Origin: Plantago elongata
Taxonomy: Eukaryota > Streptophyta > Magnoliopsida > Lamiales > Plantaginaceae
NCBI GenBank assembly: GCA_036897095.1
Contig: JAYMSP010002807.1
Coordinates: 1 to 22,430, forward strand
Length of the DNA stretch: 22,430 nucleotides
Reading direction: 5' to 3'
In this document: positions 1-11,025 of the stretch, piece after piece
Layout of the letters: each line of letters begins with the position of its first letter
Position numbering within the stretch: position 1 is the first letter of the stretch
Position numbers and translations under genes: made by a program
Notes under the pieces: model-generated
The model's database searches: none
What the model saw: the letters and a program-made list of their open reading frames with translations, nothing else
Told to the model about the DNA's origin: nothing

Positions 1-215
1 GGAATGTAAATACAGTAAGTAAATAACACAACAACTTATAGTGGTTTCTGGAGGTGGCGTAATCCTCCAACTAGTCCACTTTGGCCTTTCTGAGACCTAT
101 AATCCACTAGAACAGATAATTGAGTTCTCTTACAATGTATCCTATTCTAAGATCCCTACAACAATTGGTTCTCAACCAAATGTTCCCCCTGAGTTGTTCC
201 CTAACTTCTAAAGCC

Positions 216-288
216 AAGTACTTCATGTACTCAAGATAACCTTGGAGTTTTTCCTTGATTTCCCAAACTAAGTACTTCATGTACTCAA
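216..288. repeat. Short direct repeat, 54-bp spacing
   Basis: The 19-base string aagtacttcatgtactcaa occurs at 216-234 and again at 270-288. Each copy contains the small palindrome agtacttcatgtact. The following bases also resemble each other (ccttggag/ccttgatg), so this is probably an old tandem duplication of about 54 bp. Confidence 0.7.
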
Positions 289-1339
289 CGCCTTGATGGT
301 GTTGGTTATGTGATTATTGTTAGGCTACTCTTTAAATAACTTTTCAGCTATTTATCCAAAGAGCAGGAGAAGAAATCGCAACTTAATATACTTGTTCTGT
401 ATATGGAAGGATTCTCCTTTCTGAACCAAATGTTGATAAATGTTCTGGAGAATGAACTTCAGAAAGGGTATCTATTGTTCAACTCTTTCACAGATAATCA
501 AGCTCTTGTTAAGGTTCAGGAAACTTAGAACTACTAGTAATTCTTCGAGTTGTATGATCGCAATTGTAAGCTTGCAGAATTGTAGTATGAATGCTTGAGA
601 GAATACCTGCTTGATATGAAAGTATGAGCGTAGTTCGTGTGTGTATTTCTCAGCTTCTAACTATTGATATTTATAAATGAATTTGAGAGTCGTTTGAATA
701 GTATCCGTTAAAGCTTCTCAGAATTCAATCAGTTGATACATCGAAATAAGTACTCAGAAGTCACTATCTCATTTTTCAGAGAGGGCTTGCTAGAACGAGT
801 TTTCAGTCGATGTAATTAATACACTGTACTATTTCTTGTCCTATAGTCTCAACGGACACATGCGTCTTTCTGAAAGCTAGCATGCTCATTGACTCAATAA
901 TGTCATATCTCCAGAGAGGTGTAACGTGCAAAATGCACCATTATAACTGCTTAACATAGTCTTTCTTAGGAGACTAGTCATTTATGTCTACATCAAACTT
1001 GCGCAATCTTCAGTCTTCAAATCTTCGATTAAACTCCATTGCCCGGATCCTTCTTCATGGCCTTCTCATAATATAAAATTACATTCATAGACCTAATAAT
1101 CCTATTACAAGTTTAACTAGACTAACATACTAAGCGATTTTCTCTTTTACAATGTTCAAGTGAACTAAGAGTACTAGTCACCTTTCTGTACTGAAGATAA
1201 GTTACATGGTGATTGATCAAAAACACCAACATATACTCCTAACACTTTCAACATACACTTCCTTAGCCTTCTCCTTGTTCTTTGTAGCCTCATATATATC
1301 GAGCTCCTCAAGGTCATCATAATCCATATTCTTCTTCGT

Positions 1340-1490
1340 CGGTATTTTTCTTCTCATACTGGTCCGCTGCCCCGTCAATTACCCCCGATCAATTGCCGGT
1401 TGTTCGGTATTTTTCTTCAGTCATCTTTATCGGTATTCTTCTTCTTCTTATACTATTCGACTGCCCCGATCAATTGCCGACTGCTCAAGG
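1340..1490. repeat. Degenerate tandem duplication, about 91-bp period
   Basis: Two similar blocks begin with cggtatt at 1340 and 1431. Each continues through a CT-rich run, a catact/atact segment, ctgccccg and finally gatcaattgccg. The second copy lacks about 10 bases in the middle. Function is unknown. Confidence 0.65.
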
Positions 1491-1499
1491 TTTGTTTTA

Positions 1500-3830
1500 T
1501 TTTTGTCCAACATATGAAGAGAGGTAATTCATTGATGATTCATTTGATCGACTGGAGCTGGAGTTGGAGCAATTGATGATTTATTTTTGTCCATCAATTC
1601 ATTTGAGTAATTTTTTTTCTACAAAATCTGTAGAAATATGAGTAATTTTTTACTATATTGAAGTAATATGATTCATCAGGCAAAATTATTCTGTTTTGGC
1701 AACTTGAACAGTAGCCTATAAAAAAAAATGTGATTACTGTAGCAATATTTTCCTCCGTCCCTATATGAATCTTATGCCAAACATATAGAAGGGAGCATAA
1801 AAATGTACAATTATAGAACAGTTTTATCGTCTTATACCGTTTCTTTTTATTCCCAAAATGGCATTCTCAATTTTGAATCTTCATTGTCTTTCAGAGGAGC
1901 CAAAAGGCGCATATCAGTGGCATAAACTGTTTGACTTGTCTTTTCTTGAGCTTTAATACACATTACTGAAATATGGATCAACTTAGTACTTAGAGATTGT
2001 ATGATTAGAATTAATCTAGTCTTTAGTTCTTTAACATGTACTAATACTTTGATCTTCCTAAATCCTAAATAATAATGCTGTATGTTCTTTTCAAGGAACA
2101 AGATCCAACGTATATGTCTTTCTCTTCGCCTCCATTTACTTTTCAATTACTGTATCACATAAAGAAGAAAACCTGCAGTAACCATGCTTCCTGAAAAAGC
2201 AAGTTATGTGGTTAGTATCGTTTCTTTACTGTAAAATAAAGATAGATTTTTATCAGCATCATTAATATCAACCTAAGTTTCTGCAATAGCAAGTAATTAA
2301 GTGAAGCCTTCCTCATTGTTTAATGCTGTCCGAATAGTGGGGGGACAGGTAACCCTTGCTTATGATGATTAATTCTTGCTCATGTTCCGTAACCGCAGTT
2401 TAACAAAATTAACTGAAAAATGGTAGCTATTTAAATAAATTTTTTTTAACAAGTTAATTTGATTAGATTTTCAAATTAAATTATTTAAAAATGTGCGCAT
2501 TCACGTATCAAACTTTTTATCAGTAAAAAATTTATAGAACTTAAATGTTAATTAAGAAGATAGTGGTAAATAAATACTTATATGGAATTACTGCACATGA
2601 TATTATATTACGGTGAGAAATTTGGATTAGATCTTAGTGTATACAAGTCAGAGTCAACTTATTTTCCACTTCTTTGGAGCTAGCATTAGACTTTTGTGAA
2701 AGCTGCACGCCTGCAAATGGCTGCCACTTTGGTTTATCTGGGTTTACTATTAGGGAAAATGCATCAGCTCTTTTTCTATTACACCTGCTCAAAGTTCAAA
2801 TTTTCATTTATATGGATTAGCTCTTTTGGGTAATGCATGATGCATCATCTCTGGCTTAGACATATCAACTAAATTTGTTCATCTTGGTCTCAATGTTTTA
2901 GTAGTAGTTGTTTAGGATTCCGCTTATTAAAATCTGAGTATGTTAGAAAACATATGTTTGCAATGCATGATCATGAAAAAGATAAAATGAATCATGGCAA
3001 AGCTAACGTTTAATATATTTTATTAATAGGGACGGTTTGTCATATTGTTGGAATGGTCATCTCCGCATTCAAATTGAACATTTTATTTAGAAAAATTCAA
3101 TTTCTATTGAAAAAATCCAGTTAAATTCTATCCCAATCAATCCCTATATAACATTTGACTCCATTATACAGACCCATTCATATCCCTCATAAAATTCTTG
3201 ATATATTTAGCTTTTTACCCTTTAACCAACAAAGATTATATGTTACTACTAATCTAATTATGAATAGAGAAAAGTGAAAACGACAGTTATATAGAACATG
3301 TATTTCTGTTTACTACAAGTAGTTGTGATTAGATAAGATTATGAGATAAGATGATTAAGTTGGTTTAATAAAAAAAAAGAATTTAGGGAAGGATTAGAAG
3401 GTGGAATTGAACGGGGTGATAAGGTGGAGAAAAGACAGGGAGTGAAGAGTAACGGTGACTGATAGATAGCTAGCAGCAGACGCACATGAAAGTAGGCCCA
3501 TCCATTGACTATGGCGGGCCACTCCAATCACATGCACCCCAACAAGATCATCCACTTAAATTGATCTTCTTCAATTTCTTTTGCTAACTCACTGATTCAA
3601 TATTTTCTCCTTTTTAAGCTAAAGGTACTCACTAATTCTACTTATTTCTCCATCATAATTACTTTCTAATATTTATAATAGATTCTTAGTATTAAATTTA
3701 TATTCTCTTTATTTGTTCTATTTGAAATTGTTGGAGTAATGTGTAATAAAATAGTTCACAAGAAAAAATGGTATATATGATCTATTAAAAGCGGTAGAGT
3801 TTATTTGAAGATATATGGCATGGTATATAG
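1500..3830. other. AT-rich intergenic DNA, no gene seen
   Basis: Reading frames here are short, lack splice-linked partners and encode nothing recognisable. A cctccgtccctat string near 1752 resembles one end of a Stowaway-type MITE, but no matching opposite end was found. A G-rich, less AT-rich patch at about 3390-3540 contains tgggcc-type motifs (site-II-like) but no adjacent gene. Confidence 0.5.
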
Positions 3831-3849
3831 ATGACCAAGCCCGTATTTT

Positions 3850-4843
3850 CCCAAACAAGACCATTGGAAAGGGCAATTTCTTGTCAAAGTTAATTTCGAT
3901 GCATTTATTAAAAGAATTTCAACGGGGTACATTTGGGAGTGGTTGCTAGAGGAAATGAAGGGGAAGTCTTAGCCTTAAAAACAAAACTCTATGCACACAT
4001 TCAAAATCCTGAACAAGGTGAAGCCATGACCGCACGACTTGTAATTTCTCTTGCGGTGCGATTATAGTTGGACATGATATAGACATTACGGGTGATTGTG
4101 CTAAAGTTATTCGTCATTCTAATAGTCAACTTCTTCATTCATTCCCTTCAGGCCTACTATTGATGAGATCAACATTAAAGGCGATCATAAAATTCGAAAT
4201 TCGAAAATATTATCCAAAAATTCGATAATCCGATCCAATTCAATCCGATCCGGTCCGGTGTGTCAGGATCGAATTACTTTTTAGCATATTTGGGATCTGA
4301 AGATTTTAGGATTAATCTGATCCGATATGTCGAATTTTTAGATAATCCGATTTTAATCCGAAATATTAAAAAAAGAAAATACCCTTCTTTCAAAGTGAAA
4401 AACATTGTTTGAAATAGCAACTTATATCCAAACTTAGTAACAAAAACCCAAAACAAACCCTAATCATCCATTCATCCTTATTCATTTTTGTCATTGTTTT
4501 TTTTTTTGAGGTTTTAGAAAGGTTGAGGAAGAAAGGATAATTTATTTTTATTATTTTCTTATATTTTTGAATTATTTTGGATTAATAAGATCCGAGTAGG
4601 ATTAAATTCGAATCCGAACCATTCGGGTCGGATTACATATCAACCCCAATGCTCCGAAACTTTGGAATAATTCTAATTTTGGATCGGATTAATCTGAATG
4701 ATCACCCCTAATCAAAGCTACTGATGCTACTTGGTAATTATACATTTAACGCACTTGTTAGCCATGAATTTTGTTTTGATAAAATCGATTTTAGTACTCT
4801 TGATTTTATGAATAACGACAATTTTTCTAATAATTCTCATTAA
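3850..4843 (+). pseudogene. LINE-type RNase H (RVT_3) relic, frameshifted and interrupted
   Basis: Three segments in changing frames rebuild the RNase H-like domain found at the end of plant non-LTR reverse transcriptases. About 3886-3915 reads KVNFDA, carrying the first metal-binding Asp. About 3932-4048 reads VVARGNEGEVLALKTKLYA and later GEAMTAR, with the conserved Glu. About 4050-4140 reads GDCAKVI, with the next conserved Asp. After the hAT-like insertion the frame resumes with ATDATW near 4718 and stays open from 4745 to a TAA at 4841-4843. At least two frameshifts and the insertion make it non-functional. A host gene of the 'ribonuclease H protein At1g65750-like' type, itself derived from retroelements, is the alternative. 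Confidence 0.65.
4176..4710. mobile_element. hAT-like nonautonomous element inserted in the RNase H relic
   Basis: The left end (taaaggcgatcat, 4176-4188) is the imperfect inverted repeat of the right end (atgatcaccccta, 4698-4710): 10 of 13 positions pair. The right end read on the minus strand starts TAGGGGTG, typical of plant hAT termini. Subterminal regions are rich in gatccg/cggatt motifs in both orientations. Flanks share ATCAA (atcaacat left, atcaaagc right), a possible diverged 8-bp target duplication. Peptide similarity to an RNase H domain resumes directly after the right end. There is no transposase coding capacity. Confidence 0.6.
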
Positions 4844-5030
4844 TACAAGTTTAATTATGAAAAATATTAAATTTTGATAATAAATACCTAGTTTATTATT
4901 TACTGAATGTCAAACAAACTCCATTTTCAATAGATAATTTATATGAAAAATGCATAAACTAAAACATATTATATTTTATTTTTAAATTATTCTGTTATAT
5001 TTGAGTTGAATTTTATTCAAGTGTGTATTA

Positions 5031-5290
5031 CTCTCTCCATTCCAATTAAACCTTCCTAACCCTCTACTTTCTATTTATTTAAGAAATTGTAATAAATAAA
5101 TAGTTTGTAGTGAGTATTGTATTGATAAAAGTTGTAAGTAAATAATAAAGTGAGAGAGAGATTAATAAAGTAGGAAAAATAAATAATAAATAATTAGTTA
5201 GTGGGGTATATTTTTTATTTATAATGGTAATAAGTTTTTAACGTTAATCTAAAAGAAGAAAATAATGATGTTATTAAATGAACGGAGGTG
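5031..5290. mobile_element. Stowaway-like MITE (about 260 bp)
   Basis: The element starts ctctctccattcc and ends with the inverted counterpart gaacggaggtg. It is bounded on both sides by TA (5029-5030 and 5291-5292), the target duplication of Tc1/mariner-derived Stowaway MITEs. The interior is AT-rich and non-coding. It lies about 140 bp upstream of the TATA box of the bHLH gene, so it may contribute to that promoter. Confidence 0.65.
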
Positions 5291-5433
5291 TAATTTTTTT
5301 CAACCGCATTATATTTGAGGTCTGTTTAGTGAATACACCATCAATCCATCATCTTTGACATTGTTGAAACCGTGAATCGTGAAACGACGAGCCCGTCGGC
5401 GACACATTCCCCCCATTTTAATCCTCGTTCACC

Positions 5434-5441
5434 TATAAATA
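5434..5441 (+). promoter_or_regulatory. TATA box of the bHLH gene
   Basis: TATAAATA is followed by a CT-rich leader typical of plant 5' UTRs. It predicts transcription starting near 5465. The leader would be about 375 nt unspliced, and aag|gtaatc at 5591-5599 with gcaacag at 5811-5817 could remove a 5'-UTR intron of roughly 220 bp. Confidence 0.5.
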
Positions 5442-5839
5442 AAAATCCTCCTCCACTCCAAACTCTGTAACCATTTCTCCATCCCCGTGGCTTTCATCCA
5501 GCAAACCATACAAATCGACAAACAAACTTCCACTTCCTTTCCTTCTCTTCTAATCTCCATTTTCCCACTCAACCAATCGCCGATAACAACAAGGTAATCT
5601 TCTCCTTCACAGACACTTCAATTTCAGTCTCTCTGTGCATCCTCATCATCATCTTTCAAAGCTTCATTTATTAACACTAATCAACTGTTATCTGTAATAT
5701 ATAATCAACCCTTCGCGTTAACTTTCATTCACCTTTTCCGATTCCTCTTTGAATCTACTCTCTGCTCCACCATTTTCCGATTCTCACTCAATTCATTTCG
5801 AATCAGTTTTGCAACAGATTCAATTCACTTCACCAAACC

Positions 5840-6619
5840 ATGGCTACCACAACCTCACTGATATCATCATCAACAACAACGACAAATCCCTCGATACACA
5901 GGAGAAGGAAGAAGAAGAAAATCCAAACCGAAGCTCAACCACAAAATCTCGCCACAAACTCACCAATCCAATGGAGATCCGACTCTCAGCAGCAGATCTA
6001 CTCATCCAAACTCCTCACCGAGCTTCATCAAGTCCGCTCCTCCTCATCTGCATCCTCGCCGAAGCGAGTTCGCGATGCGGCCGATAGAGCACTCGCCGCG
6101 ACGGCGAAAGGCCGGTCGAGGTGGAGCCGAGCGATACTCACGAACCGGCTGAAGATGAAGTTCATGAAGAAGAACAACATCGTCAAGCGAGAGCGGAAGG
6201 TGATGACTGTCATCTCCACCGGAAGTACTAGCCGGTTGCGAAGGAAATCGAAAGTGAGCGTCATGCGATTGAGATCCAAAGGCTTACCGGCTATTCAGCG
6301 GAAAGGTCGCGTGTTAGGCCGAATCGTTCCTGGTTGCCGGAAACAGCCGCTTCCGGTGATTTTGGAGGAAGTTGCTGACTATATTCCCGCCCTTGAGATG
6401 CAGGTAATGATTTCAAATTGTAATCGAATTCTCTAGTGTGTGGTTCTAAATTAGAATTTATATAATTGTACAAATTGGCTACAAAAGCTCTATTTGGATT
6501 ACGATAATGAATTCAATTGTTGATGTTGATAGAGTTTCATTCTGTTATGTGATTTGCAGATAAGAGCTATGACTGCTGCACTGGAGCTACTGTCAGTTTC
6601 CGGTTCGGCCGGAGCTTGA
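5840..6619 (+). CDS. AIF2: Atypical bHLH transcription factor, AIF/bHLH147-150 family (AIF2/bHLH148-like)
   Basis: Two exons, 5840-6403 and 6560-6619, joined by a GT-AG intron of 156 bp, give 207 aa. A lysine/arginine cluster at residues 21-27 could be a nuclear localisation signal. The conserved block GRSRWSRAILTNRLK lies at 91-105 and the helix-loop-helix at about 154-201 (KGRVLGRIVPGCRK, then ILEEVADYIPALEMQ). The intron falls inside helix 2, right after EMQ. In this family the basic region lacks the DNA-contact residues, so members act as non-DNA-binding HLH partners. AIFs are known as negative regulators of brassinosteroid-responsive growth, antagonised by small HLH proteins such as ATBS1. 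The start codon has a good plant context (accATGGC). Family assignment is firm; the exact orthologue is supported by the neighbouring galactokinase gene. Confidence 0.9.
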
Positions 6620-7410
6620 TGAGTTTAAGTCGAGCCGGCCAAATATGAATATTCTTTTCTCTTCTACAGATACAAATATTCTCTGCCATGTGCCAACTCC
6701 TTATGAATATGAATATTAATTTTATGTGAATTATGATGTTTTCTTCTTCTTAACTTTGAATAATTAATATTCTGTGATTAGAATAGTGTTATCTGTGTGT
6801 GGGTGGAGGTGATTAGAAAGAAAAGTGTGTGGATTAGGTGCAAAACTGCAAGTTGTGGAGGTCATAATCCTCTTTATTCACGTGGTACAACTAATTTTTA
6901 GTATGCTTTGCAATTGCGTAACCCACCTTCGAATCTTCGGTCAATTATGGATTTGGTAAAGTAACATGCAACATTACTTAATGCCGCATTCTTGACACAT
7001 TAACCAAGTCAGTGGGGGTGTAACTATTAGTCTATCAAGTCACTTAGGGTCGCGCATGTTTATCAGGGTTGCTATTGATGTGCTTTCAGTTTTGACATTC
7101 AATTATTGGAAACCATTTTGAGGGAAAAACATCTATAATATGCTACACCAAACTATATTATGTTTTCTGATAATTTAAAGCTCTCTACTTCTCTTAAATA
7201 TCGTCTCACATTTTCTCAACATGGTCACATTGGTTAGTGGCTTTAATTTTTATTATTTTAAAAAGGCAATTGCTTTTAATGGACAAACATAAAAGGAAAG
7301 TAAGGCACATGCTAATGTAACATGTTGAGATAACATACTAAACATATAATGACGTCCCCTGTCCCCTTGTTATGCGTGGTAGGTACTTATAAATGTTCTC
7401 CGAAGAATAT
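6620..7410. other. Intergenic DNA downstream of the bHLH gene
   Basis: This contains the presumed 3' UTR of the bHLH gene; AATAAT-like signals occur near 6758, but no canonical AATAAA is obvious. The rest is AT-rich and shows no coding exon or recognisable RNA gene. Confidence 0.5.
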
Positions 7411-7559
7411 GGGGCTGATTGACATGACATTTGAATGGTGATTTTAATAAAATTGTGTTTGGAATGGAATTGAAATAGGGATATTTGAAGTTTATTTTAG
7501 GCCAAATAACTGTTTATCGAGCCAAATAGGGGCATTTAAATGCCACCCCAATCAGCCCC
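7411..7559. mobile_element. Tourist-like MITE, copy 1 (149 bp)
   Basis: Termini ggggctgattg (left) and caatcagcccc (right) are perfect inverted repeats. The similarity continues inward (gacatttgaatg against the inverted ggcatttaaatg) for about 30 bp. The flanking trinucleotide is TAT on both sides (7408-7410 and 7560-7562), consistent with the 3-bp duplications of PIF/Harbinger-derived Tourist elements, although TWA is more usual. It is non-coding and related to the element at 12373-12628. Confidence 0.7.
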
Positions 7560-7562
7560 TAT

Positions 7563-9600
7563 ATGATTTTGAATGTACCAATATATGTTCTTCTTCATAC
7601 ATTTATTGCACTTGTTTGTTAATCGAAAACTTTTTAGTTGATCTCAAGCAAATGTGTTCTTATCTTTAGTGATCTTATGAATGAATTTTTGAAATGAAAA
7701 ATGCACATATTGGTGAATAGTGTTATCGATTAACTTAGTTAAGTTCTCTGAGTTAGAAGTTATTATTGTCAGTGATGAAAAATATAGAGCAAAATCCTTG
7801 ATGTGTGGACCAATGAGAGTAACATATTGGCTTCAAAGGTTCTAAATAATATCGATACATGTGACTGTTTAAATTGAAAGCTCGATCAAGACGGATATAA
7901 TTTTTTCTTCTTCATATTATTTTGTGTGGAAGTCTTCCAAGAGACGGTCTTATAAAAAGACTAAAAAAGACGGACACATATTGTAATTATAACAACAAAC
8001 ATTACACATTTTACTAAGAACATCGGTGATAAAATATATATAAAAAATGAACTAAAATATTCAGTCATTAACGTTATTGGTATTGCTTAAAACATTATAC
8101 GCATAATTAAGAACATCAGTCCATCTCCCAGGTATTTCGATAATAATACACTGTCTTTTTTAAGACTTTGTATTATTTATTTTATCATGTTAAAGAACTC
8201 GATTCTAGTTTATTATGTTCGTAAATTCGACTTCTTTATCACTCGAGCACCTTGTAACACTGAATATATGATCAATAATCTCTTCTATTAATCTTTGACT
8301 CATGTCAGCGAATTGGAAAAAAAACATCAATGGCATATTCTGGGGTTGAAACCTTGACTTAAGGTTTTATTTTCTTTAGAAGTTGACGTAGGAGTAGGAT
8401 GTTAGCATACATCCAGAATTCCAGATACACATATACTGTAACTCTTTTATCACACTTATCAATACCTAGAGGGGTCACTTGATCCATTATCCACTCTTCC
8501 CTTTGCAACTTATGGAGTCCGGAAAACTTGGTGATGCTGGATTTCTAGTCAATGGAGTAGGATAGCCATGGGCAGGCATGAATACAGTGACATCTGTTTG
8601 TTATATATAGCTGCCTGCAGGCATATAGGACCAAAATCTGAAACGCATGCATCTGCAGGGTTGCAATTTCTGAAAATGTTTAATCGCGATCACGCGAAAC
8701 TTTTTTCTTTTCTTTTGATCAATAGCTAGTACTCTGGATTTAAAATAGAATGCATAAGCATATTTAACATTAGTACGTTACTGTGTTTTCAATAAATTTG
8801 GGTATCATTTAAATTGGCTATGATCATAGTAGTTTTGACTTTGAGAGATGAAAGCAAAGTAATTGACAAACAATCGTCACCATCACGACAATTAACACCT
8901 AAACTAAGTGATAATTAATGTCTGCCTAGCTAATTAGTGGAACAATAAACATGGTGTAGTGCGTCCTTTTCTTCCTCTTTTCTTTCATCAATTTCTATTT
9001 TCATTAAAGACAACAGAAATAAGAAAGGTACAACGAAGGCACATGGTTATTTTTGGACGGAACGCATCTATAGGGTCCCAAGTCAATAATTTGTTTAGTA
9101 TTTGTTCTCCTTCCTTTGCAAAATTCGTTCCTAAAGTAAACTTAAGTTAGCAATGTTTTCAAGGGAAATTTAACACAAATTATCTGTTAAAACTATAATT
9201 CTAATACTGAAATAAAGTATGTTAGAATTTTAGTCTTAACATGATGTTAGTGTATGTATTTTCATCTCATTGACATATAAAAAAATATAAAATTTATATA
9301 TACATGTATAATCATCGATTATGTTTGAGAAAGAATTACTAAAATTCATTAAACGATGAAAGAGTAATTGAAGTTTAAATTGTGTTGGTTGGTACATTGA
9401 ATGTGGAATATAAAAAGTTGGAATAAGAGAAGTCTCATATAACTAAAATTGAGGAAGAATCGAATCTGGTGTGGATCAACCAGAAGAGGTATGTATAAAA
9501 ATATTTGCTTCAAGGAGGAATCCCCGAATTCCGTGAAATAACTAAATATAAGACTAAAGTTTAAGTTAATGGATTGAGCCCTTAGGACGCCCATGTTTTT
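7563..9600. other. AT-rich intergenic DNA
   Basis: No gene seen. Short frames such as 8959-9150 encode low-complexity peptides with no family resemblance. A segment at about 8560-8660 has palindromic ctgcctgcaggca and gcatgcatctgcagg patches, but no long hairpin of the kind expected of a microRNA precursor could be built by eye. Confidence 0.45.
7954..8170. mobile_element. Possible MITE or inverted-repeat element with aaagtctt-type arms
   Basis: The left arm (about 7954-7979, aaaaagactaaaaaagacgg) pairs imperfectly with the right arm (about 8146-8170, whose reverse complement reads caaagtcttaaaaaagacag). They enclose about 165 bp of AT-rich DNA. A gagacggtct motif just outside the left arm resembles a repeat end common in Caryophyllales genomes. 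No target duplication was identified, so the boundaries are approximate. Confidence 0.4.
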
Positions 9601-9639
9601 TAAGGGGGAAGACCTAGGTGCTCCTACACACACACCGGG

Positions 9640-10245
9640 CCCCGGTTACGAGATGCGGGTCGAGGGTCCGAGGTTCGCAGTATAGGGCTAATTATAATAT
9701 TTTTGGACCAGAAACATATTTTATTTAGTCAGGCCCAAATCAAAATCTAAAACATAAGAGGTCCAACTCGATTGGGCTTGCAGTGAACGAATCTATCCGT
9801 TCGATGAACGAATTTAACCATTCCTTCAAAGGATATGTCTAAAAAGAAAAATTCCAAACTTGTGCCTGTTAAAATTTTTATCTCTGCAAAGAATGTTCGC
9901 AAAAGACCGCTTCTGTTCAGACTTCAGATTGCAACTCTTCCCAATTATAAATAGAGTCCCCCCAGGTTCGAATTTTACACACTGCAATCCAATCCTTCTT
10001 TCCTTCTCTATTTACTCTCTATAAAGCCTGATCTTTCTATTCTGCCAAGTTCGTCAAGTTAGCAATTCAGTGCTAAAATTTTAACTCTCTGTTATTTCAT
10101 TTTAAAAGACTATTTGTTATTAACCGTAATCACCAGAGCGGGGCAAACAAAGTCTTAAGGACCGAGGATCACCCTCTGCCCAACAGATTACTTTCTACTT
10201 TCTATTTCGAACACAATTTTCGTACACCCACTCCGAAACCAACAA
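9640..10245 (+). mobile_element. LTR-like block, possible solo or truncated LTR
   Basis: The block has promoter-like architecture without a gene: attataaatagag at about 9946-9958, then a leader-like CT-rich stretch, a GC-richer segment (accgaggatcaccctctgccc, about 10160-10181) and a possible ...ccaaca end near 10243 followed by a caataaa signal. These resemble the U3-R-U5 order of plant Gypsy LTRs. No second LTR, primer-binding site or target duplication was found, so boundaries and class are uncertain. A conspicuous GC-rich patch (ccgggccccgg and following, 9635-9682) lies at its left side. Confidence 0.35.
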
Positions 10246-10567
10246 GCAATAAATGAGAAATATAGTGGGTTACGGTCGACATCTAATTAATTTACTTTGT
10301 ACATTATGATTAATGTATATTTACGTAATTTTTAAAAATAATTTATAAAACACAAAAAGTTGAAAAAAAAGGAGGGCGATATGTATTGTTCAAGTAAAAT
10401 AATAATGTAAAATTATTCTTTGTGGGGATAAAATGTTAATTTTTAAACACATTTGTGATTGACTGAGTGATATATTGAAGAAAAAGTTTTGAGTTTGGTT
10501 AATGCACATGCAAAATAAGAACTACGAGAATTAGACGTTAATAAAAAAAACTCGCTCTGAAGCCCTA

Positions 10568-10843
10568 ATGACGAGAAAACGGAGAATCTCGCTCCAGCCT
10601 GATTCATCGACCCGAAGACCAGTGGAACAGCCGAGAAAGAATACGTCGACTACTACGGCTCCACATGTGGTTCCTACATCGACAATTGTGGAATATTCAG
10701 AGGAAGAGACTAATTATGTGGGAAACCGCGAGGAAAATCGCAAACTGGACAAGACGGCAGACGAGGAGATATTCTCTGAGTCCGACCATGAGTTTGCGAA
10801 CGAGATAGATGCACGCCAAACCGCCGATAACAAGGCTAGATAG
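10568..10843 (+). CDS. Unrecognised 91-codon ORF, possibly a retroelement gag remnant
   Basis: This frame opens with ATG in an AGCCCTAATG context and encodes a hydrophilic peptide. It has a basic N-terminal third (MTRKRRISLQ, then RRPVEQPRK), a Thr/Ser-rich middle and an acidic C-terminal half rich in EEE, DE and ESD patches. There is no signal peptide, membrane segment or known domain. It follows the LTR-like block and is cut short 180 bp before the hAT-like element at 11026. That makes a decayed gag N terminus plausible, but no gag motif is visible. It may not be translated at all. Confidence 0.25.
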   Translation: MTRKRRISLQPDSSTRRPVEQPRKNTSTTTAPHVVPTSTIVEYSEEETNYVGNREENRKLDKTADEEIFSESDHEFANEIDARQTADNKAR

Positions 10844-11025
10844 AATTTTGATATCCCGAACGTTAATAGTGAACAAATCCCGGCCGACAAAGGACCAATT
10901 CTGCCTGTTACTGGGGAGGTATGATTGGAGATTGGATCGGAATATGAGAATGAGCAGGGTATTTGTTGGTGCAGATAACGGCAAAAGTAAATTTACATAT
11001 AAAAATAAAAATTCCAAATAAAACC

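Larger units (their letters stand above)
1..1500. other. Intergenic DNA with degraded repeat character
   Basis: No convincing coding exon is visible on either strand. The stretch has internal short duplications (listed separately) and looks like decayed mobile DNA. I cannot assign it to a named family because no polyprotein motif, primer-binding site or clear terminal repeat is visible. A 47-codon minus-strand reading frame near 1210-1355 is open but unlike anything I recognise. Confidence 0.4.

Noticed and set aside
1210..1355. Minus-strand frame of about 47 codons starting MRRKIPTKKN
   Set aside because: Hydrophilic but short, with no recognisable domain and no splice-linked neighbour. It lies in a duplicated repeat tract.
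3339..3527. Minus-strand 62-codon frame starting MEWPAIV
   Set aside because: Low-complexity Ser/Leu/Pro peptide with no domain, intron-linked partner or codon pattern of a gene.
5749..6087. 112-codon frame overlapping the start of the bHLH gene, considered as an upstream ORF
   Set aside because: It begins with TTG, not ATG, and runs in another frame over the bHLH coding exon. It is a shadow frame.
8560..8660. Palindromic ctgcctgcaggca/gcatgcatctgcagg patches as a possible microRNA precursor
   Set aside because: No long imperfect stem could be built by eye and no known plant microRNA sequence was recognised.
9963..9976. ggttcgaattt, resembling the B box of a tRNA gene or SINE
   Set aside because: No matching A box, cloverleaf or poly-A/T tail is nearby. 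It lies in the leader of the LTR-like block.
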